Positions 9,309 through 19,258 of a stretch of 64,000 bases of DNA are shown here, in pieces. The first letter of the stretch is position 1, and each line of letters begins with the position of its first letter. The DNA is taken from assembly GCF_039631295.1 (NCBI RefSeq), contig NZ_JBDIVE010000003.1:354755-418754 (forward strand), in the 5' to 3' direction. This stretch comes from Viridibacterium sediminicola. Lineage in GTDB: Bacteria; Pseudomonadota; Gammaproteobacteria; Burkholderiales; Rhodocyclaceae. Below the pieces are notes generated by a model. That model saw only the letters and a program-made list of their open reading frames with translations, was not told where the DNA came from and made no database searches. A program made the position numbers and the translations under genes.

Positions 9309-9757
9309 GCCTTGTTCTCCCGGCGTTTGAGCAGGTAGTGCAGGCTCAGCGCGGTCACTGCCAGGGTGATGGCCATGGAGAGCACCAGGGTGATGAGCAT
9401 GGGGATGCCCAGACTGCCCAGTAGCTGGGCGTGTTCCATGATGCCCACCCCGGCCGGCACGAAGAGCAGGGAGAGGTGGGAGAGCAGGCCGTGGCTGGCG
9501 GTCGATACCGTCGGCGGCAGGTGTTTGCGCAGCAGGCTGAAGCCCAGCAGCAGGAGCATGCCGGCGACCGGGCCGGGCAGGCTGAGATTTAGCAGGTGGA
9601 CCAGTGCTTCACCGGCCAGCCACCAGGCCATCAGCATGATGAAGCCGGGCAGGAAGGCTGGGGCCGCAGGCGCTGCGGGAGGTGTGGCGGGCGCGGTGGC
9701 GGAGGACTTGGCCGCGGTGCGGCTCGGCTTGCGTGGCGATGAGTTCGAGGCGGGCAC
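9305..9757 (-). CDS. lrgA: LrgA/CidA family holin-like membrane protein
   Basis: Small holin-like membrane protein, partner of the downstream LrgB. Core family sequence AGEALVHLLNLSLPGPVAGMLL and FVPAGVGIMEH, with four membrane segments. The first 35 residues form an Ala/Pro/Ser/Lys-rich extension absent from most family members; a later start cannot be excluded, although no better ribosome-binding site is obvious. Confidence 0.85.
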   Translation of the reverse strand: MPASNSSPRKPSRTAAKSSATAPATPPAAPAAPAFLPGFIMLMAWWLAGEALVHLLNLSLPGPVAGMLLLLGFSLLRKHLPPTVSTASHGLLSHLSLLFVPAGVGIMEHAQLLGSLGIPMLITLVLSMAITLAVTALSLHYLLKRRENKA

Positions 9758-10098
9758 GATGGGAAGTGTTGCGTGTGGGGAGATCAGTTTAGCGCGCTCA
9801 TCCCGGCAGCTTCGCTGCGCCGGCTCAAAAGCCGCTTGGCAGCGCGACCAAAATTTGGTTCGGAATGAGACAAAGTCCTGATAAAATTAAAAGTTACCCG
9901 ATTTCCGGGGGTGCTGGCTTGCTGCGCGCTTCTTCACGCTGTGCGCAGGGCTCTAAAAATTGTTGTGGGTGGAGTTGGATGTGCGGTGTGCGATGGCGAT
10001 CTTCTGGATGGCGATCAGGCTTACAACGCACAGGCTCTTGAACGCGACGACCCGGAATTCATAAATTCTTTCAACCCCTGCATTAATTGGAGTTTTAC
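9758..10098. other. Intergenic region before ndk
   Basis: About 340 bp between the divergent lrgA and ndk genes. An AT-rich stretch with TAAAAT (about 9882-9887) may be part of the ndk promoter, but no -35 at proper spacing was found. No gene is supported. Confidence 0.3.
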
Positions 10099-10524
10099 AT
10101 GGCTATTGAACGTACCCTGTCCATCATCAAGCCCGACGCCGTCGCCAAGAACGTGATCGGCAAGATCTATGACCGCTTCGAGAGCGCGGGCCTGAAGGTC
10201 ATCGCTGCGAAGATGGTGCATCTGTCGGAGCAGGAAGCAGGTCAGTTCTACGCTGTGCACAAGGAGCGTCCCTTCTTCAAGGATCTGGTCTCCTTCATGA
10301 CCTCGGGTCCGGTGATGATCCAGGCTCTCGAAGGCGAAGGCGCGATCCTCAAGAACCGCGACCTGATGGGCGCGACCGATCCGAAGAAGGCTGCTCCGGG
10401 CACCATCCGCGCAGACTTCGCGGAGTCCATCGATGCCAATGCGGTGCATGGTTCGGACGCTGCTGAAACGGCTGCCGTGGAAATTGCTTTCTTCTTCCCG
10501 GGTCTGAACATTTACTCGCGCTGA
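10099..10524 (+). CDS. ndk: Nucleoside diphosphate kinase
   Basis: Transfers the gamma-phosphate between nucleoside triphosphates and diphosphates through a phosphohistidine. 141 residues, standard length. The active-site His lies in NAVHGSDA; ERTLSIIKPDAV and the ATP-site MGATDPKKAAPGTIR are conserved. ATG at 10099 gives the usual MAIERTLS start. Head of the long plus-strand housekeeping run. Confidence 0.98.
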   Translation: MAIERTLSIIKPDAVAKNVIGKIYDRFESAGLKVIAAKMVHLSEQEAGQFYAVHKERPFFKDLVSFMTSGPVMIQALEGEGAILKNRDLMGATDPKKAAPGTIRADFAESIDANAVHGSDAAETAAVEIAFFFPGLNIYSR

Positions 10525-10624
10525 TACGGCGGGGCGAGGAATTAGGGGCGAGGGTGAGATTTCCGGTCAGCACAGCTGGCCGCATAAGCTTCCCTCGATC
10601 CTCGATCCACGTTCCTCAGAAAAC

Positions 10625-11719
10625 ATGCAAAACCTTCTCGATCTGGATGTCCAAGCGCTGACCGACTGGTTCGCCGAACGCGGCGAAAAGCCTTTCCGCG
10701 CTCGTCAGGTGCTGCGCTGGATGCACCGTTTCGGGGAGGCCGATTTTGATGCCATGACCGATGTGGCCAAAACCTTGCGCGCCAAGCTCAAGGCCGAGGC
10801 CTGCGTGTTGCCGCCCGCCGTGGTGCGCGATTCGCTGTCGGTCGATGGCACGCGCAAGTGGCTGTTCGATGTCGGCAATGCCAATGCCGTCGAAACGGTG
10901 TTCATTCCCGAAACCAGTCGTGGCACCTTGTGCATCTCCTCGCAAGCGGGCTGCGCCCTCGACTGCGCCTTCTGCTCGACCGGCAAGCAAGGCTTCAACC
11001 GCAATCTTAGCGCGGCCGAAATCATCGGTCAGCTGTGGATGGCGAACCGTTTGCTGGGTGCCGATCAGAGCGGGGAACGGGTCATCAGCAATGTGGTGAT
11101 GATGGGCATGGGCGAACCGCTGGCCAATTTCGACAATGTCGTAGCCGCGCTGAACCTGATGCTCGACGACAACGCCTATGGTTTGTCACGCCGCCGCGTG
11201 ACGGTGTCCACCTCGGGCATCGTGCCGGCCATGGATCGTCTGCGTGAAGCCTGCCCGGTGGCGCTGGCGGTGTCCCTGCATGCGCCCAACGATGCGCTGC
11301 GCGACAAGCTGGTGCCGATCAACCAGAAATACCCGCTCAAGGAATTGCTTGCCGCGTGCGAGCGTTACCTTGAAAAAGCACCGCGTGATTTCATCACCTT
11401 CGAGTACGTGATGCTCGAAGGCGTCAACGACAGCGACGAGCATGCCCGCCAGCTGGTGGACATTGCCGCGCAGGTGTCGTGCAAGTACAACCTGATTCCG
11501 TTCAATCCTTTCCCGAACTCCGGCTTCCAGCGCTCCAGTGCGCCGCGCATCAAGCGCTTCTCGCAGATCCTGCTCGATGCCGGCATCGTCACCACCACGC
11601 GCAAGACGCGCGGCGACGATGTCGATGCCGCCTGCGGTCAGCTGGCCGGCCAGGTGCAGGATAGGACGCGCCGTACGCAACAACGAATTATTCCGATCAA
11701 CGAGGTAGGTCATGAATGA
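10625..11719 (+). CDS. rlmN: Dual-specificity 23S rRNA/tRNA adenine-C2 methyltransferase
   Basis: Radical-SAM enzyme that methylates C2 of A2503 in 23S rRNA and A37 in some tRNAs. 364 residues. The CxxxCxxC iron-sulfur motif is CALDCAFC; SSQAGC, MMGMGEPLANFDNV and VALAVSLHAPND are conserved, and the C-terminal catalytic Cys region TRGDDVDAACGQLAGQ is present. The stop overlaps the start of pilW by 8 nt, which couples the genes as in other beta-proteobacteria. Confidence 0.97.
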   Translation: MQNLLDLDVQALTDWFAERGEKPFRARQVLRWMHRFGEADFDAMTDVAKTLRAKLKAEACVLPPAVVRDSLSVDGTRKWLFDVGNANAVETVFIPETSRGTLCISSQAGCALDCAFCSTGKQGFNRNLSAAEIIGQLWMANRLLGADQSGERVISNVVMMGMGEPLANFDNVVAALNLMLDDNAYGLSRRRVTVSTSGIVPAMDRLREACPVALAVSLHAPNDALRDKLVPINQKYPLKELLAACERYLEKAPRDFITFEYVMLEGVNDSDEHARQLVDIAAQVSCKYNLIPFNPFPNSGFQRSSAPRIKRFSQILLDAGIVTTTRKTRGDDVDAACGQLAGQVQDRTRRTQQRIIPINEVGHE

Positions 11720-12527
11720 TGTCGTGAAAAGTCTGCTCGGCCTGGCCCTGCTGGGCTTGGCGGCCTGCGCAACGGTGCCCGATGGCATGCCGGGTTCGAC
11801 CGAGAAATTCCCGGTCGAGCGTCCGTCCTCGGAGAAGCCCTCGCTGACCAAGGAACGCACGACCGCCAAGATCCACGTCGATCTGGGCACCAGCTATCTG
11901 GAAGCCAATAATCTGGGTACCGCACTCGACGAGGCGCGCGTGGCCATCGCTTGGGACCGCAACTACGCGCCGGGCCATGCCTTGCTGGGCAAGGTCTTCG
12001 CTTCGCTGGAGCAGTATCCGCAAGCGCAGGCCGCGTTTGCCGACGCCATTTCGCTGGCCCCTGGCGATCCGGAGGTGAATCAGGATTACGGCTGGTTCCT
12101 CTGCAATCAGGGGCGCAACAAGGAAGGCGTGGTGCGCCTGGAGCAGGCGGCGCGTAATCCGTACAACACCTCGCCGGCGCGTGCCTGGACGACGCTGGGG
12201 CTGTGCAATGTGCAGATGAAGAATGACGCCGCGGCCGAGACCGCATTCATGCGTGCCTACCAGATCAATTCTGACAATCTGCGTGTCATTTATCATCTGG
12301 CCGAGATTTCGCTGCGCAAGGGCAACCTGGTGCGTGCGCGTGAATTCTCGAGCGAACTCGGGCTCAAGCTGGGCGGTAGCAATACCTCCGCCAGTCTGTG
12401 GCTGAGCCTGCGCATCGAGCGCAAGCTCGGCAATCGTGCGCAAGAGCAGAAGCTGGCCACGCAACTGGCGCGGGAATTCCCGGCTTCTGACGAATATCAG
12501 GCCTATCTGCAAGGAAGATTCGAGTGA
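11712..12527 (+). CDS. pilW: Type IV pilus biogenesis/stability lipoprotein PilW (PilF)
   Basis: Outer-membrane TPR lipoprotein that lets the PilQ secretin assemble. Signal peptide with lipobox LAAC (Cys about residue 20), then several tetratricopeptide repeats (for example HVDLGTSYLEANNLGTALDE and YAPGHALLGKVFASLEQYPQ). 271 residues, typical. AGGTAGGT ribosome-binding site before the ATG. Overlaps rlmN upstream and rodZ downstream. Confidence 0.92.
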   Translation: MNDVVKSLLGLALLGLAACATVPDGMPGSTEKFPVERPSSEKPSLTKERTTAKIHVDLGTSYLEANNLGTALDEARVAIAWDRNYAPGHALLGKVFASLEQYPQAQAAFADAISLAPGDPEVNQDYGWFLCNQGRNKEGVVRLEQAARNPYNTSPARAWTTLGLCNVQMKNDAAAETAFMRAYQINSDNLRVIYHLAEISLRKGNLVRAREFSSELGLKLGGSNTSASLWLSLRIERKLGNRAQEQKLATQLAREFPASDEYQAYLQGRFE

Positions 12528-13507
12528 GTCAAGAGCCAGAGCTGGAAGCAGTCGCCGCCACGCCCGCCGTGGAGCAAAACCCGTGGCATCTGCTGGCTGA
12601 AGCGCGTACCGCACTGGGCATGTCGATTGCCGATGTGGCCCTGCATTTGAAACTGACGCCGCGCCAGGTTGAAGCCATGGAAGCCGGCGAGTTGCAGCAT
12701 CTGCCGGGGCCGGCCTTTGCGCGCGGCTTTGTGCGTAATTACGCGCGTTTCCTCAATCTCGATCCGGCGCTGTTCAGTGTTCTGCTTGACGCACCGCGCG
12801 AGAGCGCTGCGCCGATTGGCGTCATGTCGTTGGGGCAGATGCCCGGGCCGCGTGGCTGGAAGTTCTCGGCCCTGCCTGCACTCGGTCTCGCCGTGGTCTT
12901 GCTGGCGCTGGCGGTGGCGGGCTGGCATTTTGGCTGGTTCGAGCCGCGGGACGAACAATACCTTGCCGATGTGATGGCACAGTCGATCGCGCTGGCCGAT
13001 GATCAGGCTTCGCTGCCGCTACAGTCGGCGAGCGCATCCAGTGCGAGTGTGCCGCCCGCTGTCGGGAGCGCGCCGGTACTGGAGATCCAGGCGCCTTCTG
13101 CCGTGGTAGTGGCGGCTGCCGGTGCGCTGGCTTCGGCGCCTGTTGCGCCGCCGGTCGCTGCGCCTGTCGTGTTGCCCTCGGCGCCTGTTGCCGCGGCAGC
13201 CAGTGTGGCAGCCGCCTCACACAGCGCCGCACGCAGCAGTAGCAGCGCCAGCAGCAGCGCACCCAAGGGCGCGCGTCGCCTGCGCATGAACTTCGAGGCC
13301 GATGCCTGGGTCGAAGTGCGCGATGCGACCGGCAATGTGCTGCATTCGCGCCTGAACAGCGCGGGTACCGTACTGGAAATTGCCGGTTTGCCTCCTTTCG
13401 AACTGGTGGTCGGCAATGCGGCCCATGTCAAGCTGGCGCTCGATGGCAAAGCGATTGATCTGACGCCGAGCATCCGCAACACCGTGGCACGCCTGAGCCT
13501 GCCCTGA
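12524..13507 (+). CDS. rodZ: Cytoskeletal/cell-shape protein RodZ-like (HTH and DUF4115)
   Basis: Bitopic inner-membrane protein: a cytoplasmic helix-turn-helix (residues about 20-85, with LGMSIADVALHLKLTPRQVE), one membrane helix (about 115-135), an Ala/Pro/Ser-rich linker of about 110 residues, and a periplasmic DUF4115 domain (MNFEADAWVEVRDATGNVL). RodZ links MreB to the membrane in rods. GTG start overlapping the pilW stop by 4 nt. Placement between pilW and ispG is the normal order. Confidence 0.9.
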   Translation: MSQEPELEAVAATPAVEQNPWHLLAEARTALGMSIADVALHLKLTPRQVEAMEAGELQHLPGPAFARGFVRNYARFLNLDPALFSVLLDAPRESAAPIGVMSLGQMPGPRGWKFSALPALGLAVVLLALAVAGWHFGWFEPRDEQYLADVMAQSIALADDQASLPLQSASASSASVPPAVGSAPVLEIQAPSAVVVAAAGALASAPVAPPVAAPVVLPSAPVAAAASVAAASHSAARSSSSASSSAPKGARRLRMNFEADAWVEVRDATGNVLHSRLNSAGTVLEIAGLPPFELVVGNAAHVKLALDGKAIDLTPSIRNTVARLSLP

Positions 13508-13518
13508 GAGACGTCTTG

Positions 13519-14766
13519 ATGAGCAATTCCCCTGCCTCTGCTGCTTCACGTCACGCCACGCGCCTGGTGCGCATCGGCAAGATTGCGGTCGGCTCGGCCG
13601 CCCCCATCGTCGTGCAGTCGATGACCAATACGGACACCGCTGACCACATCGCAACGGCCTTGCAGATTGCCCAGCTGGCGCGTGCCGGTTCGGAACTGGT
13701 GCGCATCACGGTCAATAACGACGAGTCGGCCAAGGCCGTACCGAAGATCCGTGAGCAGCTGTTGAAGATGAATGTGGATGTGCCGATCATCGGCGACTTC
13801 CACTACAACGGTCACACCTTGTTGAAGGACAACCCGGCCTGCGCCGAGGTGCTCGACAAGTACCGCATCAACCCCGGCAATGTCGGCAAGGGCGCCAAGC
13901 GCGATACGCAGTTTGCGGCGATCGTCGAAATGGCCTGCAAGTACGACAAGCCGGTGCGCATCGGCGTCAACTGGGGCAGTCTCGACCAGTCGGTGCTGGC
14001 GCGCATGATGGACGACAACGCCGCGCGCAGCGAACCCTGGGACGCTGGCCGCGTGATGCGCGAAGCGCTGGTGGTATCGGCGCTGGAATCGGCGCAGGCG
14101 GCCGAGGCGGTGGGGCTGGGTGCGGATCGCATCATTCTGTCGTGCAAGGTGTCCAGCGTGCAGGACCTGATCGCCACCTATCGCGAGCTGGCGCGCCGCT
14201 GCGACTATCCGCTGCACCTCGGGCTGACCGAAGCGGGCATGGGCAGCAAGGGCATCGTAGCCTCGACGGCGGCCTTGTCGGTGCTGCTGCAGGAAGGCAT
14301 TGGCGACACCATCCGCATCTCGCTGACGCCTGAGCCCAATGGCAAGCGCACCGAAGAAGTCATCGTCGCGCAGGAGATCCTGCAGACCATGGGCTTGCGC
14401 GCCTTCACGCCGATGGTCACGGCCTGTCCGGGCTGCGGACGTACCACCAGCGTGTTCTTCCAGGAACTCGCGCAGTCGGTGCAGGAATACGTGCGCGAGC
14501 AGATGCCGGTGTGGCGCGAGCACTATGACGGCGTCGAAAACCTCACGCTGGCCGTGATGGGCTGTGTCGTCAATGGTCCGGGTGAGAGCAAGCACGCCAA
14601 TATCGGCATCTCCCTGCCGGGCACCGGCGAAACGCCGGCCGCACCGGTGTACATCGACGGCGAGAAGGCCATGACCTTGCGCGGTGACAACATCGCCAAC
14701 GAGTTCCGCAGCATTCTCGACAACTACGTCGCCACCAAATACACGAAGAAGGGCGTCGCTGCCTGA
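13519..14766 (+). CDS. ispG: 4-hydroxy-3-methylbut-2-en-1-yl diphosphate synthase (flavodoxin)
   Basis: Reductive step of the MEP isoprenoid pathway (MEcPP to HMBPP), an iron-sulfur enzyme. 415 residues. N-terminal TIM-barrel motifs VQSMTNTDTAD and VPIIGDFHYNGH; cluster cysteines in CPGCGRT and CVVNGPGE. ATG at 13519 chosen over an adjacent TTG. Confidence 0.97.
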   Translation: MSNSPASAASRHATRLVRIGKIAVGSAAPIVVQSMTNTDTADHIATALQIAQLARAGSELVRITVNNDESAKAVPKIREQLLKMNVDVPIIGDFHYNGHTLLKDNPACAEVLDKYRINPGNVGKGAKRDTQFAAIVEMACKYDKPVRIGVNWGSLDQSVLARMMDDNAARSEPWDAGRVMREALVVSALESAQAAEAVGLGADRIILSCKVSSVQDLIATYRELARRCDYPLHLGLTEAGMGSKGIVASTAALSVLLQEGIGDTIRISLTPEPNGKRTEEVIVAQEILQTMGLRAFTPMVTACPGCGRTTSVFFQELAQSVQEYVREQMPVWREHYDGVENLTLAVMGCVVNGPGESKHANIGISLPGTGETPAAPVYIDGEKAMTLRGDNIANEFRSILDNYVATKYTKKGVAA

Positions 14767-14786
14767 GCGGCCCGCAGACATCACAT

Positions 14787-16103
14787 ATGGCAAGCAACAA
14801 GATTCAAGGCGTTCGCGGTATGAACGATCTGCTCCCCGATGAGGCGGAGCGCTGGGAGGCGTTTGAGGAAATCGTTCGCGACTGGCTCAAGAGCTACGGC
14901 TACCGGCCGATCCGCACGCCGGTGCTGGAACCGACCGCGCTGTTCGTGCGCGGCGTCGGCGAGCATACCGACATCGTCGAGAAGGAGATGTACTCCTTCG
15001 AAGATCGCCTCAATGGCGAAAAGCTGACCCTGCGCCCCGAGGGCACGGCCTCCTGCGTGCGTGCCGTGACCGAGCACAACATGCTGTTTTCGCAGCCGCA
15101 GCGTCTCTACTACACCGGGCCGATGTTCCGCCACGAGCGTCCGCAGAAAGGGCGCTACCGTCAGTTCCACCAGGTGGGTGTCGAGGCGCTGGGCTTTGCC
15201 GGGCCGGATGTCGATGCCGAGCACATTGTCATGTGCGCGCGCCTGTGGGACGACCTCGGTCTCGACGACGTAAGCCTGGAAATCAATTCCCTGGGCGATG
15301 CCGAGGAACGGGCGCGCCACCGCGCCGAGCTGATCGCCTATCTGCAACGCCACGAGGCTGCGCTGGACGAAGACGGCAAGCGTCGCCTGCACACCAACCC
15401 GCTGCGCGTGCTCGACACCAAGAACCCGGCGCTGCAAGAGATCGTCGAAGCCGCTCCCAAGCTGTTCGACTTCCTCGGCGAAGCCTCGCTCAAGCATTTT
15501 GAAGGCGTCACCGCCCTGCTACGCGAAGCGGTGGTGCCCTACACGCTCAACACGCGCCTGGTGCGCGGCCTCGATTACTACAACCGCACGGTGTTCGAAT
15601 GGACCACCACGCGGCTCGGTGCGCAAGCCACCATCTGCGCGGGCGGTCGTTACGATTCGCTGGTCGAAAGCCTGGGCGGCAAGAGCGCGCCGGCATGCGG
15701 CTTTGGAATGGGCATCGAACGTGTCATGCTGTTGTGGTCCGAAGGCATGGAAGAGGGGCCCTTGTCGCGCCCCGATGTGTATCTGGTGCACCAGGGCGAG
15801 GCTGCCGAGCGGCAAGCTTTCCGTGTGGCCGAGATGCTGCGTTCGGCCGGCATGTCGGCGATCTTCCATTGCGGCGGCGGCAGCTTCAAGTCGCAGATGA
15901 AGAAGGCTGACGGCAGCGGCGCCAGCTATGCGCTGATCATCGGTGAAGACGAAGTGGCAGCGCAGTCGGTCACGCTCAAGGCGCTGCGTGAAGAGCTGCC
16001 GCAGCGCCAGATTGCCGTCGATGAAATTGCGCCGGTGCTGGCCAGTCAGCTGTACGGCTCCGGGCAGGATTCGGACGACACACAAGACCAACAATCAAAC
16101 TGA
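14787..16103 (+). CDS. hisS: Histidyl-tRNA synthetase
   Basis: Class II synthetase charging tRNA-His. 438 residues. N-terminal IQGVRGMNDLLPDE, motif 2 region MFRHERPQKGRYRQFHQVGVE, histidine-specific GLDYYNRTVFEW and the C-terminal anticodon-binding domain ending near residue 425. ATG at 14787. Distinct from the paralogue HisZ downstream, which lacks the anticodon domain. Confidence 0.98.
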   Translation: MASNKIQGVRGMNDLLPDEAERWEAFEEIVRDWLKSYGYRPIRTPVLEPTALFVRGVGEHTDIVEKEMYSFEDRLNGEKLTLRPEGTASCVRAVTEHNMLFSQPQRLYYTGPMFRHERPQKGRYRQFHQVGVEALGFAGPDVDAEHIVMCARLWDDLGLDDVSLEINSLGDAEERARHRAELIAYLQRHEAALDEDGKRRLHTNPLRVLDTKNPALQEIVEAAPKLFDFLGEASLKHFEGVTALLREAVVPYTLNTRLVRGLDYYNRTVFEWTTTRLGAQATICAGGRYDSLVESLGGKSAPACGFGMGIERVMLLWSEGMEEGPLSRPDVYLVHQGEAAERQAFRVAEMLRSAGMSAIFHCGGGSFKSQMKKADGSGASYALIIGEDEVAAQSVTLKALREELPQRQIAVDEIAPVLASQLYGSGQDSDDTQDQQSN

Positions 16104-16117
16104 AAGACACACACTCA

Positions 16118-16762
16118 ATGCCCGCATACGATCTGGAAGAACAGGAACAGCTCTCTGCCATCAAGGCCTGGTGGGAGCGCTATGGCAAATTCATCAGCAA
16201 TGTCGCGCTGGTACTGGCGATTGCTGCGCTGGCCTGGTTTGGCTGGCAGCGTTATCAGCGTTCGCAGGCCGAGGCCGCGACCGGTCTGTACACCGAAGCG
16301 TTCCGCGCCGCACAAGCGGGTGACGCAGCCAAGCTGCAGCAAACCGCCAGCCAGCTCACCAAGGATTACCCGAAGACGCTGCAGGCTTCGCTGGCAACGT
16401 TGCTGGCCGCCAAGTCGGATATCGACAAGAACGATGCCAAGAACGCCCGCATCAAGCTGGAATGGGTTACCGAGCACAGCACGGACGCCCTGGTGAAGGA
16501 TATGGCGCGCCTGCGTCTGGCTTCCCTCATGCTCGATGGCAAGGAATACGATGCTGCACTCAAGCAGGTCGACAGCGCCGCAAGCCCTGAATTCGCTGCC
16601 CGCTTTGCCGAATTGCGCGGCGATGTGCTGCTCGAACAAGGTAAGCCCGAGGACGCACGCAGCGCGTACAAACAAGCTGCCGAGAAGTACGGCGTGAGCT
16701 CGGAAGGAGCAACATTGAAGAACATCGTGGAGACCAAGCTGGAAGCCTTGGGAGGTAACTGA
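16118..16762 (+). CDS. yfgM: YfgM-like TPR membrane protein (ancillary SecYEG/chaperone factor)
   Basis: 214 residues: short cytoplasmic N-terminus (YDLEEQEQLSAIKAWWERYG), one membrane helix (about 25-45), then a periplasmic TPR-like domain. YfgM associates with PpiD at the Sec translocon. The position between hisS and bamB is the conserved one and supports the call. Confidence 0.9.
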   Translation: MPAYDLEEQEQLSAIKAWWERYGKFISNVALVLAIAALAWFGWQRYQRSQAEAATGLYTEAFRAAQAGDAAKLQQTASQLTKDYPKTLQASLATLLAAKSDIDKNDAKNARIKLEWVTEHSTDALVKDMARLRLASLMLDGKEYDAALKQVDSAASPEFAARFAELRGDVLLEQGKPEDARSAYKQAAEKYGVSSEGATLKNIVETKLEALGGN

Positions 16763-16763
16763 C

Positions 16764-17936
16764 ATGCAGCGCGGACGTTTTACATACTTGAAACCGATTC
16801 TGCCCTGCGCCCTAGCTGTGCTGCTGAGCGGCTGTTTTCTGTGGTCGAGCAGTGATACCGGCCCCAAGCCTTCGCCGTTGCCGGTGCTGAGCGGCGGCAA
16901 TAAAGTGATTGTTGATAGCTGGCGTCAGCGGACGGGCGCGTTGTCGCCTGCCGTGCTGCGTCCGGCTGCGGTGGCCAGTTCCGTCTTCGCGGCGGCTGCC
17001 GATGGCACGCTGGCACGCTATGAGGCTGGTCGCGAGCTGTGGAAGGTGCGCGCTGCGCAGTCCTTGTCCAGCGGCGTGGCGGCGGATGGCAAGTTGGTCG
17101 TGGTGGCCAGTACGGCTGGTGAGCTGCTGGCTTTCGACAGCAATACCGGCAAGTCGCTGTGGCGCGTGCAGCTCGGTGGCGAGGTCTCGGGCCTGCCCCT
17201 GATCGCCGATGATGTGGTGGTCGTGCGTGTCGGTGATAACCAGGTGCTCGCCTACAACACGGCGGATGGCAAACGGCGTTGGGTCTACCAACGTGCGCAG
17301 TCCTCGCTGACCTTGCGTGCGCAATCGGGTTTCACGCAGGTGGGTGACACGGTGCTGGCCGGCTTCTCGGGCGGCAAATTGGTGTCCCTGTCGCTGGCGG
17401 GGGGCTTCCCGCGCTGGGAGGCAACCGTGGCCTTGCCGCGTGGCACCAGCGAGCTGGAACGCCTGACCGATCTGGTTGGCGAACCGGTGGTGCGGGGTGA
17501 CAGCGTGTGCGTCGTGGCTTACCAGTCACGCGTGGCCTGCCTCGACGCCGTGCGCGGCACGGTGCGCTGGACCCGCGATGTGGCCTCGACGGTTGGCGGC
17601 GATGCCGATGCCACCCAGCTCTACGTGACCGACAACACCGGCGCTGTGCAAGCGCTGGACATCGCGACCGGCGCAACCACCTGGAAGCAGGACAAGCTGC
17701 TGTGGCGCGGTGTGGGACGTCCGCTGGTGCTGGCCAATGGCGATCTGGCCGTGAGTGACCAGCAAGGCTGGGTGCACCTGCTCAGTGCCAAGGAAGGCCG
17801 CTTTGTGGGGCGTCTGGAGGTCGATAGCAGCGGCATCAACGCGCCCTTGGTGCGTGCCGCAGGCAGCAGCTTTGTGGCACAGGCGCGCGATGGCACCGTG
17901 CACGCCTTGAATATTCCGGAAGTGGCCGCCAAGTGA
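16764..17936 (+). CDS. bamB: Outer membrane assembly lipoprotein BamB
   Basis: Beta-propeller lipoprotein of the BAM complex that inserts outer-membrane proteins. Signal peptide with lipobox LLSGC (Cys about 24), followed by eight repeated blades of PQQ type, such as NTGKSLWRVQLGGEVSGLPL and VRGTVRWTRDV. 390 residues, normal. Its TGA overlaps the GTG start of der. Confidence 0.95.
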   Translation: MQRGRFTYLKPILPCALAVLLSGCFLWSSSDTGPKPSPLPVLSGGNKVIVDSWRQRTGALSPAVLRPAAVASSVFAAAADGTLARYEAGRELWKVRAAQSLSSGVAADGKLVVVASTAGELLAFDSNTGKSLWRVQLGGEVSGLPLIADDVVVVRVGDNQVLAYNTADGKRRWVYQRAQSSLTLRAQSGFTQVGDTVLAGFSGGKLVSLSLAGGFPRWEATVALPRGTSELERLTDLVGEPVVRGDSVCVVAYQSRVACLDAVRGTVRWTRDVASTVGGDADATQLYVTDNTGAVQALDIATGATTWKQDKLLWRGVGRPLVLANGDLAVSDQQGWVHLLSAKEGRFVGRLEVDSSGINAPLVRAAGSSFVAQARDGTVHALNIPEVAAK

Positions 17937-19258
17937 AACCGACCCTGGTCCTCGTCGGACGCCCGAATGTGGGCAAGTCCACCCTGTTCAACCGCCTGAC
18001 GCGCACGCGTGACGCCCTGGTGGCCGATATGCCCGGCCTGACGCGTGACCGTCACTACGGTATCGGGCGAGGCGGCAGCAAGGCCTATCTGGTCGTCGAT
18101 ACCGGCGGTTTCGAGCCGCTGGCCAAGGAAGGCATCGTTGCCGAGATGGCACGCCAGGCCGAATCGGCGATTGCCGAAGCCGATGCCCTGCTGTTCATCG
18201 TCGATGGCCGTGTCGGCCTCACGCCGCATGACAAGCAGATCGCCGAGCGGCTGCGTCGTTCTGGTCGTCCGGTGTTCCTTGCTGTCAATAAAGGCGAGGG
18301 CATGAATCGTGCGCTGATCAGCGCCGAGTTCCATGAACTCGCCTGCGGCGAACCGTATGTCATCTCGGCCGCTCACGGCGAAGGGGTGAAGAACCTGCTG
18401 GAGCTGGTGCTCGACAGCTTCCCCGATGCCGTTGAAGAGGACGACGATGCGCACGGCCCCAAGGTCGCCATCGTCGGTCGTCCCAATGTCGGCAAGTCCA
18501 CGCTGATCAACGCCCTGCTGGGTGAAGACCGCGTCATCGCCTTCGACATGCCGGGCACTACGCGTGATGCGATTGCCGTGCCTTTCGAACGCAACGGCCG
18601 GCAATACACGCTGATCGATACCGCCGGCCTGCGCCGTCGCGGCAAGGTCTTTGAAGCGATCGAGAAATTCTCGGTGATCAAGACCTTGCAAGCTGTCGAG
18701 CAGGCCAATGTGGTGGTGCTGGTGCTCGACGCCAGCCAGGACATCTCCGATCAGGATGCCCACATCGGCGGTTTCGCGCTGGAAGCCGGGCGCGCGCTGG
18801 TCATTGCGGTCAACAAGTGGGATGACGTTGACGAATACCGCCGCGAGCGCGTCAAGGTCGATATCGCACGCAAGCTGCAGTTCCTCAGCTTTGCGCGCTT
18901 CCACTACATCTCCGCCTTGCAGGGTGCGGGCATTGGCAGTCTGCTCAAGTCGGTTGATGCGGCTTATGCTGCTGCCATGGTCAAGCTGCCCACGCCCAAG
19001 CTCACGCGGGTGCTGGAGTCGGCGCTGGCACGCCAGCAGCCGCCACGCCATGGCGTGTTCCGCCCCAAGCTGCGCTACGCCCACCAGGGCGGTCAGAACC
19101 CCCCGATTGTCGTCATCCACGGCAATGCCCTCGATCACGTGCCGGATGCGTATAAACGCTATCTTGAACACTCCTTCATGGAAGCGTTCAAATTGCAAGG
19201 CACGCCGATGCGCATCGAGTTCCGCTCGACGAGCAACCCCTTTGCCAAAGATGATTGA
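17933..19258 (+). CDS. der: Ribosome-biogenesis GTPase Der (EngA)
   Basis: Essential GTPase with two tandem G domains for 50S maturation. Both P-loops read GRPNVGKST (near residues 8 and 182); G3 is DTGG and DTAG, G4 NKGE and NKWD. The KH-like C-terminal domain contains PPIVVIHGNALDHVPD. 441 residues; GTG start. Confidence 0.97.
   Translation: MKPTLVLVGRPNVGKSTLFNRLTRTRDALVADMPGLTRDRHYGIGRGGSKAYLVVDTGGFEPLAKEGIVAEMARQAESAIAEADALLFIVDGRVGLTPHDKQIAERLRRSGRPVFLAVNKGEGMNRALISAEFHELACGEPYVISAAHGEGVKNLLELVLDSFPDAVEEDDDAHGPKVAIVGRPNVGKSTLINALLGEDRVIAFDMPGTTRDAIAVPFERNGRQYTLIDTAGLRRRGKVFEAIEKFSVIKTLQAVEQANVVVLVLDASQDISDQDAHIGGFALEAGRALVIAVNKWDDVDEYRRERVKVDIARKLQFLSFARFHYISALQGAGIGSLLKSVDAAYAAAMVKLPTPKLTRVLESALARQQPPRHGVFRPKLRYAHQGGQNPPIVVIHGNALDHVPDAYKRYLEHSFMEAFKLQGTPMRIEFRSTSNPFAKDD

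Noticed and set aside
9855..9887. TTGGTT/TAAAAT as ndk promoter
   Set aside because: Spacer of 21 nt is too long for a sigma-70 promoter.
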